Notes under the pieces: generated by a model
Seen by the model: the letters and a program-made list of their open reading frames with translations, nothing else
Databases searched by the model: none
Told to the model about the DNA's origin: nothing
Translations under genes and position numbers: made by a program
Part shown: one piece after another, positions 33,475-42,301 of the stretch
Position numbering within the stretch: the stretch's first letter is position 1
Layout: each line of letters opens with the position of its first letter
DNA from: Dactylosporangium fulvum
GTDB taxonomy: Bacteria; Actinomycetota; Actinomycetes; Mycobacteriales; Micromonosporaceae
Assembly: GCF_025137375.1 (NCBI RefSeq)
Contig: NZ_CP073720.1
Location: forward strand, 2,938,501 to 3,002,500
Direction of reading: 5' to 3'
Length of the DNA: 64,000 nucleotides

Positions 33475-34023
33475 ATGACTGAACCACCTCGTCCCCCAGG
33501 GGAGTACGGCTCGCCGCCGGACCCCTACTCCACGCCTCCCTCGTACTCGGGCGGGAACCCCGGAGCCGGATACCCGCCGCCGACCTCCGGCGCGGGCTAC
33601 CAGCAGCAGGGCTACGGCGCCCACCAGCAGCAGGGCTACGGCGGCTATCAGCAGCCGGGCGCATACGGCACCCCCGGCGGCGCGCCGGTCGGCTACGCCA
33701 ACAACGACGAGAAGACCTGGGCGCTGATCGCGCACTTCGGCGGCATTCTCGTCGGCTTCATCGCGCCGCTGGTCGCCCTGCTCGCGAAGGGCAACGAGTC
33801 ACCCACGGTGAAGGCACACGCCAACGAGGCGCTGAACTTCCACATCACGTGGGGCATCGCCATGATCATCTCGGTGATCATCGCGGTGTGCTCGTTCGGC
33901 ATCGCGTCGCCGCTGCCGCTGCTCGTGTGGGTGTTCGTCCTGGTCTTCGCGATCATCGCCGGCATGAAGGCCAACAACGGCGAGCTGTACCGCTACCCGG
34001 CCACCTTCCGCTTCATCAAGTAA
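33475..34023 (+). CDS. DUF4870 membrane protein with Pro/Gln/Gly-rich N-terminus
   Basis: The product is 182 residues. The first ~75 residues are proline-, glycine-, tyrosine- and glutamine-rich with an 8-residue repeat (QQQGYGAH-type). The C-terminal part is DUF4870: WALIAHFGGILVGFIAPLVALL, then SPTVKAHANEALNFHITWGIAMII and a second pair of TM helices. DUF4870 proteins are Tic20-like small membrane proteins of unknown function, common in actinobacteria. ATG at 33475 is used because the upstream frame lacks a ribosome-binding site. Confidence 0.88.
   Translation: MTEPPRPPGEYGSPPDPYSTPPSYSGGNPGAGYPPPTSGAGYQQQGYGAHQQQGYGGYQQPGAYGTPGGAPVGYANNDEKTWALIAHFGGILVGFIAPLVALLAKGNESPTVKAHANEALNFHITWGIAMIISVIIAVCSFGIASPLPLLVWVFVLVFAIIAGMKANNGELYRYPATFRFIK
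33601..33672 (+). repeat. In-frame 24-bp tandem repeat
   Basis: CAGCAGCAGGGCTACGGCG occurs at 33601 and 33625, with a degenerate third copy. It encodes the QQQGYG repeats in the DUF4870 protein and is likely to vary in copy number between strains. Confidence 0.7.
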
Positions 34024-34037
34024 CACCGAGGGCCGTC

Positions 34038-34073
34038 TGCGCGCGCCCCCGCGGTGACGTGAGGGCGCGCGCA
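34038..34073. terminator. Bidirectional terminator hairpin
   Basis: TGCGCGCGCCC (34038-34048) pairs with GGGCGCGCGCA (34063-34073), between the ends of the convergent DUF4870 and GlsB genes. Confidence 0.7.
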
Positions 34074-34145
34074 ACCTCTGCGGCCGGCCCGGCAGCGTCG
34101 ACGATCACCAGCATGCGGGCCGGTGCTCAGCCCTGCGCCGCGACG

Positions 34146-34427
34146 TCAGCCGGAAATGCTCCGCTTGTTCTTGTTGCGGACACCGTCGACGACGGCAACG
34201 CCACCGGCGGCGAACGCCACCTGCAACGCCAGCTCGATCCAGTCGATGCCCCGGGTGTCGGCCACGCCGAACACGGTGGCCACCACCGTGCCGAGCAGCG
34301 CGGCGACGACACCGACGAGCAGCGTGAGCCAGAACCCGATCTGTTGCCGGCCGGGGAGGACCAGCCGTCCCAGCGCGCCGATGATCAACCCGATGATGAG
34401 TGCGGTGAAGATGCCCGAGATCTCCAT
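34146..34427 (-). CDS. GlsB/YeaQ/YmgE-family small stress membrane protein
   Basis: The product is 93 residues from the ATG at 34427 (AAAGG lies 9 bp upstream; an ATG at 34436 directly abuts the Shine-Dalgarno). Three short TM helices are predicted, and GIFTALIIGLIIGALGRLVLPGRQQIGFWLTLLVGVVAALLG (residues about 5-46) is the transglycosylase-associated (GlsB/YmgE) domain. Family members are induced by general or envelope stress. A basic C-terminus (RNKNKRSISG) probably faces the cytoplasm. Confidence 0.9.
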   Translation of the reverse strand: MEISGIFTALIIGLIIGALGRLVLPGRQQIGFWLTLLVGVVAALLGTVVATVFGVADTRGIDWIELALQVAFAAGGVAVVDGVRNKNKRSISG

Positions 34428-34507
34428 CGTATGCATCCTTTCTCGGCGGCCGTCATGCCGGCTCCCGGCTCGCGGCGACGCCGTTGCACCTTGCCGATGC
34501 TTCGATG

Positions 34508-34522
34508 GTACGGCGGCCGTAC
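34508..34522. promoter_or_regulatory. 15-bp palindrome in a divergent promoter
   Basis: GTACGGC-G-GCCGTAC is perfectly symmetric and sits between the GlsB gene (minus) and the phosphodiesterase-like gene (plus). ATGATC and GATCAT repeats 12 bp apart occur further right (near 34565). It is a candidate operator. Confidence 0.4.
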
Positions 34523-34632
34523 AACACAGAAGCTCCAGTGCAATGAACTCCGGCGGTATAGCCACATGATCGTACGACCGTGTGATCATCCTCTTCCGTC
34601 ACCGGAGGAGCGACTGTGCCATCGTATGGGCT

Positions 34633-36702
34633 GTGACAACAAACCCGCAGCATGAGCCCACCGCACCACCGGCTTCAGGGCCGGGCGTGAGCGTGCTCGG
34701 GCGGCTGGCGGACGGTTGGCGGCCGGTCCTGCGGTGGGCACGGGCGCTGTTGCGCAACGCGCTCGTCACCTTCGTCGTGCTGACGGTCACACTCTGGCTG
34801 ATGCCCGGGGTGCGCAGCACGGATGTGGTCGACACGCTGTGGCTGGTGGTGCTCGTCGCCGGGGTCGGAGCGCTGGCCAGACTGTTGCTGTTCCCGGCGA
34901 TCCGGGTGCTCGGCGGGCTCGCGGCGATGCTGCTCGGGGCGAGCACGCAGTTGCTGGTGATGGCGGTGGCGCTGCGCCTGGATCCGGCCGACCGGGTGAC
35001 CGGGCTGCCGGCCACCGTGGTTGCCGCGGTGATGGCGGTGGTGTTCGCGGCGCTGCTGAACTGGTTCGTCGACGCCGGCACGGACACCGCGTTCGTCGCC
35101 GAGCTGCGCCGGTTGATGTCCCGGACCCGCCGGGCGCACACCCGCCGCACCGGCGAGCGCGGCGAGCCCGGCCGGCGCCCACCGGGCATGCTGGTCGTGC
35201 AGCTGGACGGGGTGTCCGCACCGCTGCTGGACTGGGCGGTGCGGGCCGGGAACCTGCCGACGATCGGTGGCTGGCTGCGCTCCGGCACCCACGCGATGGT
35301 CCCCTGGCACACGGGGATACCGGCGACCACTCCGGCCGCGCAGGCCGGCATCCTGCACGGCGACACCCGGACCGTGCCGGCCTACCGCTGGTACGACAAG
35401 ACACAGCAGCGGCTCGTCGTGCCGGCCCGTCCGCGCGACGGCGCGGACGTCGAGGCGCGCATGTCCACCGGCGAGGGGCTGCTGCGGTACGGCGGCGTCA
35501 GCATCAGCAACGTCTTCACCGGCGACGCACCCACCTCGCTGCTGACGGTCAGCCGGGCCGCGCTGCCGGGCCGGTCGGCGCGTGGCTGGGCGGTGTTCAT
35601 GGCCAGCCCGTACGGGTTCACCCGCGCGATCGTGCTGGGTCTGGCCGAGATGGTCACGGAGCTGCACCAGGCACGGCTGCAACGCCGCCGCAACCTGCAT
35701 CCGAGGGTGCGCCGGCTCGGCGCGTTCGTGGCGTTGCGGCCGGCGGCGATGCTGCTGCGTGACGTCAACGTGTCCCTGGTGGCGGAGCAGATGGCCCGCG
35801 GCGCCCCGGTCATCTTCTGCGACCTGGTCGACTACGACGAGGTCGCCCACCACGCCGGACCGGCCCGGCCGGAGGCGCTCAAAGCGCTGGAGAACCTCGA
35901 CCACACCCTCGGCATCCTGCACCGCCTCGCCGGCGATTCCGCGTTCCGTGAGTACCACCTCGTGGTGCTGTCCGACCACGGCCAGAGCCTCGGCGCGACG
36001 TTCCGGCACCGGTACGGCGAAACCCTGGAACACCTCGTGGCCCGGCTGGCCCGGCGCGCCGACGGCGCGGCATCGGCATCCGGGCGTGGCACGCCACCGC
36101 TGGTGGTGGCCTCGGGAAACCTCGGCATGGTGTACGTCGTCGGAGAGCCCGGCAAGCTCACCCGCACCGAGCTCGAGACGCTGTACCCCGGCCTGGTCGA
36201 CGGGCTTGTCCAGCATTCCGGGATCGGCGTCGTGGTCGTCGACGAGGAGGGAGCCGGACCGGTCGCCCTCGGCCGCAACGGCCGCCATGAGCTCCGCGAC
36301 GGAACCGTGCACGGGACCGACCCGCTCACGCCGTTCGGACCGCGCGCCCGCGCCGACCTCCTGCGGCACCAGCAGATGCAGCACGTCGGCGACCTCGTGC
36401 TGATCAGCGCCGTCGACCGGGCCACCGACGAGGTCGCCGCGTTCGAGGAACTCGTCGGTTCGCACGGCGGTCTCGGCGGTGCGCAGACCGAAGCGATCCT
36501 GATCCATCCCGCCGCATGGCCGCGCGACGCCGCCGATCTGGACGGTCCGGCGGCGGTACACCGGCAGCTGCTCACCTGGCTGCGCCGGCTCGGCCTGCGC
36601 GAGCCGGCCCGGTCCGTCGCGGCACCCCCGCTCGGATCGGTGCACACCGGCCCGCTCGACGAATCCGTCGGCACCCGGCAGGCCGCACCACGAAACGCTT
36701 GA
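34633..36702 (+). CDS. Membrane protein: holin-like TM domain fused to alkaline-phosphatase-superfamily phosphodiesterase
   Basis: The product is 689 residues from the GTG at 34633. Residues about 30-150 form four TM helices resembling the Phage_holin_4_2/YvlD domain. A basic linker follows. From about 195 there is a metal-dependent phosphodiesterase-like domain: LVVQLDGVSAPLLDWAVR (first metal ligand), GIPATTPAAQAGILHG (nucleophile Thr), FCDLVDYDEVAHHAGPAR and VLSDHGQSLGATF (metal ligands). A short C-terminal tail ends the protein. The catalytic domain is probably on the cytoplasmic or outer face, depending on topology. The substrate is unknown; nucleotide or phospholipid headgroup hydrolysis is possible by family. 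Confidence 0.85.
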   Translation: MTTNPQHEPTAPPASGPGVSVLGRLADGWRPVLRWARALLRNALVTFVVLTVTLWLMPGVRSTDVVDTLWLVVLVAGVGALARLLLFPAIRVLGGLAAMLLGASTQLLVMAVALRLDPADRVTGLPATVVAAVMAVVFAALLNWFVDAGTDTAFVAELRRLMSRTRRAHTRRTGERGEPGRRPPGMLVVQLDGVSAPLLDWAVRAGNLPTIGGWLRSGTHAMVPWHTGIPATTPAAQAGILHGDTRTVPAYRWYDKTQQRLVVPARPRDGADVEARMSTGEGLLRYGGVSISNVFTGDAPTSLLTVSRAALPGRSARGWAVFMASPYGFTRAIVLGLAEMVTELHQARLQRRRNLHPRVRRLGAFVALRPAAMLLRDVNVSLVAEQMARGAPVIFCDLVDYDEVAHHAGPARPEALKALENLDHTLGILHRLAGDSAFREYHLVVLSDHGQSLGATFRHRYGETLEHLVARLARRADGAASASGRGTPPLVVASGNLGMVYVVGEPGKLTRTELETLYPGLVDGLVQHSGIGVVVVDEEGAGPVALGRNGRHELRDGTVHGTDPLTPFGPRARADLLRHQQMQHVGDLVLISAVDRATDEVAAFEELVGSHGGLGGAQTEAILIHPAAWPRDAADLDGPAAVHRQLLTWLRRLGLREPARSVAAPPLGSVHTGPLDESVGTRQAAPRNA

Positions 36703-36748
36703 CGGTGCCACGCGACCGTGTGCCGCGGCCGCCGTGGTGCCGAGCACA

Positions 36749-36781
36749 GAGGGAGGGGCGGCGTGCGCCGGCCCCTCCCTC
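36749..36781. terminator. Bidirectional terminator hairpin
   Basis: An 11-bp stem (GAGGGAGGGGC with its complement) and an 11-nt loop lie between the stops of the convergent phosphodiesterase and PIG-L genes. Confidence 0.75.
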
Positions 36782-36791
36782 CGTGGTGTTC

Positions 36792-39482
36792 TCAGCTCAA
36801 CCGCTGGGCGGTGCCCGTGGTGGCGTCGCCGGACTGGTACGACACCAGCAGCGTGGTGCCAGCCGGCAGCGCTCCGGCCGTCGGCAGCCACACGTCGCGC
36901 GAACCGCTGCGGCCGAACTCGACCGTGGTCTGCGCCAGGATCGCGTTGCCGTCCCAGACGAACACCTGGGCGGTGCCCGCCTGGCGGGTCTTGAGCTCGA
37001 CCTCGACGCCGGTCTGCTTCTTGGTCACATCCTTGATCTGGATCGTGCCGTCAGGCAGCGCCGCCCAGCCGCCGGGGGCGACCTTGTCCGAACTCGACTG
37101 CAGGATCGTCTGCGGCGAGTTCACGCTCATCGCCGCCGTGTCCGGCATGATCGGCGCCTTGGGCGACGACGGCTGGGTCTGGTAGCCCTCGAGCTTGGCG
37201 ACGCCCCAGCGCCACGGGTCGGCCCGGACACCGCTCCAGGTGGACCAGCCGACGCGGGTCTGCGCCGCCAGGTCCTGCGTGTCGGAGTCGTTCACGAGGA
37301 TGTTCATGCCCATCTTCGCCGCGTCCACGTTGTCGGGCAGGACGCTGAACGGCACCTTCACCTCGATCCGGTAGCCGGTGTAGGGGTTGCTGGTGACAAC
37401 GGACGCGACCTGCATGCCGGGCGCGGTCTCCGGGCCCGGGCCCTGGTGGTTGTCCCGCTCCCGGGCGTAGCACGGCGGGTTGCCGTTGGCCGGGTCCTTC
37501 GTGGCCGGGAACAGCGCCACGTTGAACACCGTGGAGGTGTTCGGCGAGCCGCCACGCGGGTCGATGCCGAACTCGATGTTGTCGTTGCGCCGGGGGCGCT
37601 TGCAGTCCTCCGGCGGCAGCACCGTGCCGAGCACGTCGTCGGTGATCTCGAACAGCGCGTAGATCGCGTCGTCGGTGTAGGTCAGCCGGGCCGTGCCGGA
37701 GATGTCCGCCGCCGTGGCCGCGCTGCCCTCCCACCGGGTGGAGATGTCGATGACCTGGCCGCCGTACTCACCCGGGCTCGCCGTGCCGTCGACGACGGGG
37801 GCCGTCGCCGCCTTGGGGATAGACGTGACCGGCACGATGTTGAGGACACCGGGCTGGACCGCGCTGCCGCCGGCGTAGCTGGTCTCGATCTGCACCGGGT
37901 AGCGCCCGTCGTTGGGCGCCCGGTTGGCGGTCGGCAGCGACGCGTCGGTGTTGGTCACCGTGAACGTGACCGAGCCGCGCGCGCCGGGCTGCAGGCCGCT
38001 GTAGCTCTGCTGCGCCTCGGCCACGGCGAAGCCGGCGGGCACGTTGAGCTTGACCGAGCCGGACTGCACCTGGTTGCTGTGGTTGGTGAGGTCGACCCGG
38101 ATCGGCCGGGTGCCGCCGCTGGGGATGCTCAGCATCGACTCGATCAGCGCGTCGAGGGACTGGACCTTGTTGCGCTGCGTCCACTCGCGGAAGTCACCCA
38201 CCTCCGGCAGCGGCTCGAGCGTGCCGCGGACCGGGGCGGTGGCCTGCACCAGCGTGGTGTTGCTGCCGGTGCCGTCCTTCTTGGTGGTCATGGTCGCCTT
38301 GAGCCGGAACCGCTCACCGGCCACCAGGCTCGCCGGCGGGGTGACGGTGAACGTGGCGACGGACTCCTTGTTGTTGGGCGTGATGGTGCCGATGTCGCCC
38401 TTGCCCGTGACGGTCCAGCCCGCCGGGGCCTCCAGGGCCACCTTCGCGCCCGGGATCGCCTCCGTGGCCCGCACGTGGGTCTTGACCTCGAACGGCTGGC
38501 CGGCCAGCACCTCCCACGTCTGCGAGCGGACGTGCAGCTCGGTGCCGAGCGGCAGCCCGCCGGCGGCGCGGATGCTGGTGCCCTGCAGTGCGGCGGTGCC
38601 GCCGACGTTCGGGTCCGGGTACGGTGTCCGGCTGTCGATCATCGTGATCCGGTTGCAGCCGATGCTCGCGGGGTTGGTCTGCGCGTCTGCCGAGTCGCCC
38701 CAGCCCTGGGAGACGTACTCGCGCCGGGCCAGCACGTTGACCTGGTTCCACCGCATGCCGCCGTTGCGGGCCGACTCGTAGCCCTGCCAGGTGCCGAAGA
38801 TGACGTTGGTCGCCTGGGCCGGGGTGAAGGTGGTCTCGCAGGCCGGGCCGCTTGAGCTCGTGCCGCTGCCGCCGCCCTGGAAGAGGCGGGCGGGCCGGAA
38901 CGGCTGGAGCCCTTCCTTCTTGATCTGCTCGGGGAAGGCGTTGGGGTCCGCCGCCGCGTAGAACGCCTCGACGGCGAGCATCGCGGCTTCCTGGTGGTTG
39001 CCGTGGTTACCCTGGGTCGCCGACGGGTTCATCGTGACGATGACTTCCGGCTTGGTGGTCCGGATCGTCCGCACGATGCGCGACAGCGACTTGTTGTAGT
39101 CCCAGATCTGCTCGGACAGCGGTGCGCTCGCGGTGTAGTAGAAGTCGAGCGCGTCGAGGTTGTAGACGTTCATGACGCCGGCCCGGCCCACGGCGCGGCG
39201 CTCCTCGGCCTCACGCAGGATGCCGAGCGCGGGCCCTTCCTCAAGGCCGACCGCGTTGCCGCCGCCCTCGCCCCGGGTCATCGTGATGACTCCGGCGTTG
39301 ATGTTGTGGTACTCGTTCCAGTAGCCGAACATGCCGAGCTGTCCGGCCTCGTCGTCCGGGTGGGCACCGATGAACATGATGTCCAGGTCGACCGGTGCGT
39401 TCGGCTTGGCCTGTACCGGGCTTGCCAGGCCCAGCAGTAGCAGACCGCACGTGGCGGTCACGGCTTTGGCGCGCCATCTCAT
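36792..39482 (-). CDS. Large secreted PIG-L/LmbE-family deacetylase with NEW3 and CBM9-like domains
   Basis: The product is 896 residues. The signal peptide (ATCGLLLLGLASPVQA, cleavage about residue 25) is followed by a PIG-L domain. Its zinc motif AHPDDE is at about 40-45, and HGNHQEA (about 175) supplies further metal and catalytic histidines. The family removes N-acetyl groups from GlcNAc- or GlcN-linked substrates. After this come two beta-rich domains, including NEW3-type segments (about 380-600). About 615-800 is a CBM9-like carbohydrate-binding domain (PVVDGTASPGEYGG...LFEITDD), followed by a tail with another beta domain. ATG at 39482 has GAAGAGG upstream; the longer frame beyond is not signal-like. 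It is divergent from the ROK repressor and probably acts outside the cell on a glycan or glycoconjugate. Confidence 0.9.
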   Translation of the reverse strand: MRWRAKAVTATCGLLLLGLASPVQAKPNAPVDLDIMFIGAHPDDEAGQLGMFGYWNEYHNINAGVITMTRGEGGGNAVGLEEGPALGILREAEERRAVGRAGVMNVYNLDALDFYYTASAPLSEQIWDYNKSLSRIVRTIRTTKPEVIVTMNPSATQGNHGNHQEAAMLAVEAFYAAADPNAFPEQIKKEGLQPFRPARLFQGGGSGTSSSGPACETTFTPAQATNVIFGTWQGYESARNGGMRWNQVNVLARREYVSQGWGDSADAQTNPASIGCNRITMIDSRTPYPDPNVGGTAALQGTSIRAAGGLPLGTELHVRSQTWEVLAGQPFEVKTHVRATEAIPGAKVALEAPAGWTVTGKGDIGTITPNNKESVATFTVTPPASLVAGERFRLKATMTTKKDGTGSNTTLVQATAPVRGTLEPLPEVGDFREWTQRNKVQSLDALIESMLSIPSGGTRPIRVDLTNHSNQVQSGSVKLNVPAGFAVAEAQQSYSGLQPGARGSVTFTVTNTDASLPTANRAPNDGRYPVQIETSYAGGSAVQPGVLNIVPVTSIPKAATAPVVDGTASPGEYGGQVIDISTRWEGSAATAADISGTARLTYTDDAIYALFEITDDVLGTVLPPEDCKRPRRNDNIEFGIDPRGGSPNTSTVFNVALFPATKDPANGNPPCYARERDNHQGPGPETAPGMQVASVVTSNPYTGYRIEVKVPFSVLPDNVDAAKMGMNILVNDSDTQDLAAQTRVGWSTWSGVRADPWRWGVAKLEGYQTQPSSPKAPIMPDTAAMSVNSPQTILQSSSDKVAPGGWAALPDGTIQIKDVTKKQTGVEVELKTRQAGTAQVFVWDGNAILAQTTVEFGRSGSRDVWLPTAGALPAGTTLLVSYQSGDATTGTAQRLS

Positions 39483-39603
39483 AGGGGCATACCTCTTCGT
39501 GTGGTGGATACGGGCGTACTCCTGGGACCGCCGGCGACTTGCCGGGTTAATTCGGACTGCGAAATTAGTGCGGTGAGCGCGGCGGCGACCCGCACGGACG
39601 GTA

Positions 39604-39622
39604 ATCGTCCACAGTGGACGAT
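39604..39622. promoter_or_regulatory. Perfect palindrome ATCGTCCAC-A-GTGGACGAT
   Basis: It lies 122 bp upstream of the PIG-L start in the divergent region. It shares the GTCCAC-N-GTGGAC core with the site at 13241-13259 near the GntR gene. Confidence 0.55.
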
Positions 39623-39723
39623 CGCAGGGTGTAGCAACGCCCGGCGAACCCGTCAGCACTGGTGGGGCGTTGTGGCGTAACGCTAGGGACCGCCCGAAAG
39701 GGCTGTCAACACTCACGCGGGCA

Positions 39724-39744
39724 TTTTCTTCGCTCTAGAAAGAA
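39724..39744. promoter_or_regulatory. ROK-type operator, copy 1
   Basis: TTTTCTTCGCTCTAG followed by AAAGAA is a near-palindrome with TTCTT and AAGAA arms. It is 19/21 identical to the copy at 39927-39947. It lies on the PIG-L side of the divergent region. Confidence 0.7.
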
Positions 39745-39926
39745 TCGATGGTTGGAGGCGCCCGGCGGTGGTGCCGATGCGACCATGTATGTCCATATTT
39801 GTTTTCGCGATCTGTCCACATTACTGTCCCTTTATGCCGCCGGCTGGCCTTCCGGCCATGGCTGGCTGGCCAGGACTCACGGGGCCACGGCGGCCCTTCG
39901 AGATCGTTCCGTGACTTGACCCCAGA

Positions 39927-39947
39927 TTTTCTTCGCACTAGTAAGAA
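39927..39947. promoter_or_regulatory. ROK-type operator, copy 2
   Basis: TTTTCTTCGCACTAG followed by TAAGAA overlaps the ribosome-binding site of the ROK regulator gene, well placed for autorepression. With copy 1 it probably lets one repressor control both divergent units. Confidence 0.7.
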
Positions 39948-39959
39948 AGGGTGATCGCC

Positions 39960-41123
39960 GTGGAGAGAGCACCGACCAGCCCGGTCAGCCGGGAGCGGTC
40001 GCGTGAGATCAAACGCCAGTCGGTGATCTCGGCTGCCCGGGAGGCGCGCGTGCTGTCCCGGGTCGATCTGGCCGAGCTCACCGGACTACCTGCGGCGACG
40101 CTCACTGCCCTCGTGCGTGACCTGATCGCCGAGGGATACCTGATCGAGCGCGGCCCGGGCGCCAACACGACCGGGCGGCCGCGGGCGATGCTCGAGTTCA
40201 ACCCGCGCGCCGAACTGGTGGCCGCGGTTTCGCTGGAGCCACCCCGCATCACCTGCGAGATCGCGGACAGCAACGGCACAGTGATCGCCCACCGCACGTC
40301 CCGCCTCGGCCCCGACGTCGTCGAGACCGTCTGCCAGTTCGTGGCGGAGCTGGTCGCCGACAACCGGCCGTCGCTGTGCGGGGTCGCGATCGCCGTGCCC
40401 GGGGTGTCGTCCGGCGGCGCGGTCCGGCTGGCGCCTTCGGTCGGCCTCGTCGAGGCGCGGCCGATCGGCCAGTCGGTGCAGCAGGAGCTCGGCGTGCCGG
40501 TGGTCGTCGACAACGACGTCAATCTGATGGCGGCGGGGGAGCGGATGGCCGGCGCCGGGAAGGACGTCGACGACCTGTTGCTGCTGCACGTCGCCGACGG
40601 CATCGGCGCCGGCCTCATCCTCGACGGCCAGGTGCGGCGGGGCGCGAGCGGCGCGGCGGGGGAGGTCGGTTTCCTCCCGGCCGATCCGGAAGCGGACCGC
40701 GCCTACAGCGGGGTCGGCCCGTTCGAGGCGCGTTGGTCGGCCAACGCGATCGCGGAGCGGGTCGTCGCACTGCATCCCGGCCGGCGCCCCGAGGCGCCGG
40801 TCAGCGAGCTGATCGAGCTCGCGGCCACCTCCGCCGCGGCCCGCGCCTACCTCGACGAGGTGCTGGACGCATGGGCCCGGCTCGTCATCTCCTGCGCCTG
40901 CGTCGTCGACCCGGGCCGGGTGCTGCTCAGCGGCGCGGCGGCGCAACTCGACGACGCGGCGCTGGCGCGCATCCAGGACCTGGTCTCCGCCAAGGTTCCC
41001 GCCCCCACCGAGGTGCGCCGGGCCGTGCTCGGCGACCAGGCGGTGCTGCACGGCGCGATCAGTTACGCCTTGTCGGCCGCGGTACGCCTACCCGGCCCAT
41101 CCCCGACCACCACCCACCGATAG
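39960..41123 (+). CDS. ROK-family transcriptional repressor
   Basis: The product is about 387 residues. The N-terminal winged helix (about 10-65) contains SREIKRQSVISAAREARVLSRVDLAELTGLPAATLTALVRDLIAEGYL. The C-terminal ROK sugar-binding domain has AVPGVSSGGAVRLAPSVG and VPVVVDNDVNLMAAGER. The usual zinc-binding CxCGxxGC segment is absent (PADPEADRAYSGVG in its place). ROK repressors are usually released by a sugar or sugar phosphate. GTG at 39960 has AAAGG 9 bp upstream; the GTG at 39951 abuts that site. Two operator-like repeats upstream suggest control of itself, the transporter operon and the PIG-L gene. Confidence 0.9.
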   Translation: MERAPTSPVSRERSREIKRQSVISAAREARVLSRVDLAELTGLPAATLTALVRDLIAEGYLIERGPGANTTGRPRAMLEFNPRAELVAAVSLEPPRITCEIADSNGTVIAHRTSRLGPDVVETVCQFVAELVADNRPSLCGVAIAVPGVSSGGAVRLAPSVGLVEARPIGQSVQQELGVPVVVDNDVNLMAAGERMAGAGKDVDDLLLLHVADGIGAGLILDGQVRRGASGAAGEVGFLPADPEADRAYSGVGPFEARWSANAIAERVVALHPGRRPEAPVSELIELAATSAAARAYLDEVLDAWARLVISCACVVDPGRVLLSGAAAQLDDAALARIQDLVSAKVPAPTEVRRAVLGDQAVLHGAISYALSAAVRLPGPSPTTTHR

Positions 41124-41150
41124 CACCCCATTTCGCAAGCGGAGGAAGTC

Positions 41151-42200
41151 ATGAGACGTCGCGTTGCCCTCACCCTCGCGTTCGGCACGTTAGTGGCCGG
41201 CCTGACCGGCTGCGGTAGCGGCAGCGACGATTCCGACACGCCGGGCACCTCGGCGCAGAAGATCGTCGTCTACAGCGCCCGCGACAAGAAGGTCACCGAC
41301 TTCGTCGTCGACCAGTTCGTCGCCAAGTACCCCGAGTACAAGGGCAAGGTCGAGGTGCTCAACATGGGCGCCCAGGAGGTGCTGGAGCGGACCCGCGCCG
41401 AGAAGGCCAACCCGCAGGGCTCGGTCTGGTGGGGCGGCACGCAGCAGGGCCTGTCGGCCGGTGCCGGCGACGGCCTCCTCGAGGCGTGGCAGCCGTCCTT
41501 CGCGGCGCAGATGGATGCGCGCTACAAGGACCCGCAGGGCCGCTGGTTCGGCGAGATCCTGCTGCCCGAGGTCATCATGTACAACAACAAGGCGATCCCG
41601 GCCGACCAGGCGCCGAAGGACTGGGACGACCTGATCGACCCGCGCTGGAAAGACAAGATCATCATTCGGGACGTGGCCGCGTCGGGCACCATGCGGTCCA
41701 TCTACGCCTCGATGATCCAGCGCCTGTCGAAGGACGGCAGCAACCCGCAGCCCGGCTACGACTGGCTGCGCAAGCTCGACGCCAACACCGTCGACTACGC
41801 CGCCAACCCGACGGACCTGTACGTCAAGATGTCCCGCGAGCAGGGTGTGCTCAGCGCCTGGAACCTGCAGGACATCCTGCTGCAGGCCGAGCAGTCGAAG
41901 ATGCCGTTCGGATACGTGATGCCGGCGTCCGGCGCGCCGGTGCTCGTGGACGGCGTGGCCGCGATCAAGGGCGGCAACACCGAGGGCGCCAAGGCGTTCA
42001 TCGAGTTCCTGTTCGACAGCGGGCTGCGGGCCAACCTGGCCAAGGACTTCTTCCAGATCCCCGCCGTGCCGATCTCCGAGCAGCCGCAGTGGCTGGCCAA
42101 CCTCAACCTCAAGCCGATGGACGTCGACTGGGACGTCATCGCCAAGAACGAGACCCAGTGGATCAACCACTGGAACGCCGAGATCAAGAACAAGGGCTGA
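41151..42200 (+). CDS. ABC substrate-binding lipoprotein, Fe3+/polyamine (AfuA/FbpA-like) type
   Basis: The product is 349 residues with a lipoprotein signal (LVAGLTGC, Cys about residue 22). The mature domain begins IVVYSARDKKVTDFVVDQFVAKYP, the pattern of periplasmic iron/putrescine/thiamine-type binding proteins. EILLPEVIMYNNKAIPADQAPKDWDDLIDPRWKDKI is the typical central motif (residues about 139-174). The ligand is unknown; chelated metals, amines and phosphonates are known in this fold. It is followed by a hairpin and the ATPase gene. Confidence 0.9.
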   Translation: MRRRVALTLAFGTLVAGLTGCGSGSDDSDTPGTSAQKIVVYSARDKKVTDFVVDQFVAKYPEYKGKVEVLNMGAQEVLERTRAEKANPQGSVWWGGTQQGLSAGAGDGLLEAWQPSFAAQMDARYKDPQGRWFGEILLPEVIMYNNKAIPADQAPKDWDDLIDPRWKDKIIIRDVAASGTMRSIYASMIQRLSKDGSNPQPGYDWLRKLDANTVDYAANPTDLYVKMSREQGVLSAWNLQDILLQAEQSKMPFGYVMPASGAPVLVDGVAAIKGGNTEGAKAFIEFLFDSGLRANLAKDFFQIPAVPISEQPQWLANLNLKPMDVDWDVIAKNETQWINHWNAEIKNKG

Positions 42201-42208
42201 CCGCCCAC

Positions 42209-42243
42209 CGGGCCGGGCCGTCGCACCGCGGCGGCCCGGCCCG
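42209..42243 (+). terminator. Intra-operon hairpin between binding-protein and ATPase genes
   Basis: A 12-bp stem (CGGGCCGGGCCG with its complement) lies just after the binding-protein stop. In ABC operons such hairpins often attenuate downstream transcription or protect the upstream message, raising binding-protein levels. Confidence 0.6.
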
Positions 42244-42301
42244 CCGGATACTCCGTGCCGGCTGACCGTCCAGGCATCGATGGCAGTGCAGAGAGGGAAC
42301 G

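Noticed and set aside
33601-33672. Repeated CAG-rich units resembling a CRISPR-like or microsatellite array
   Set aside because: They are in frame and encode QQQGYG repeats of the DUF4870 protein; there are no spacers.
39483-39716. Upstream extension of the PIG-L frame to 39716
   Set aside because: The extension is basic and lacks a ribosome site; the signal peptide begins at the ATG at 39482, which has GAAGAGG upstream.
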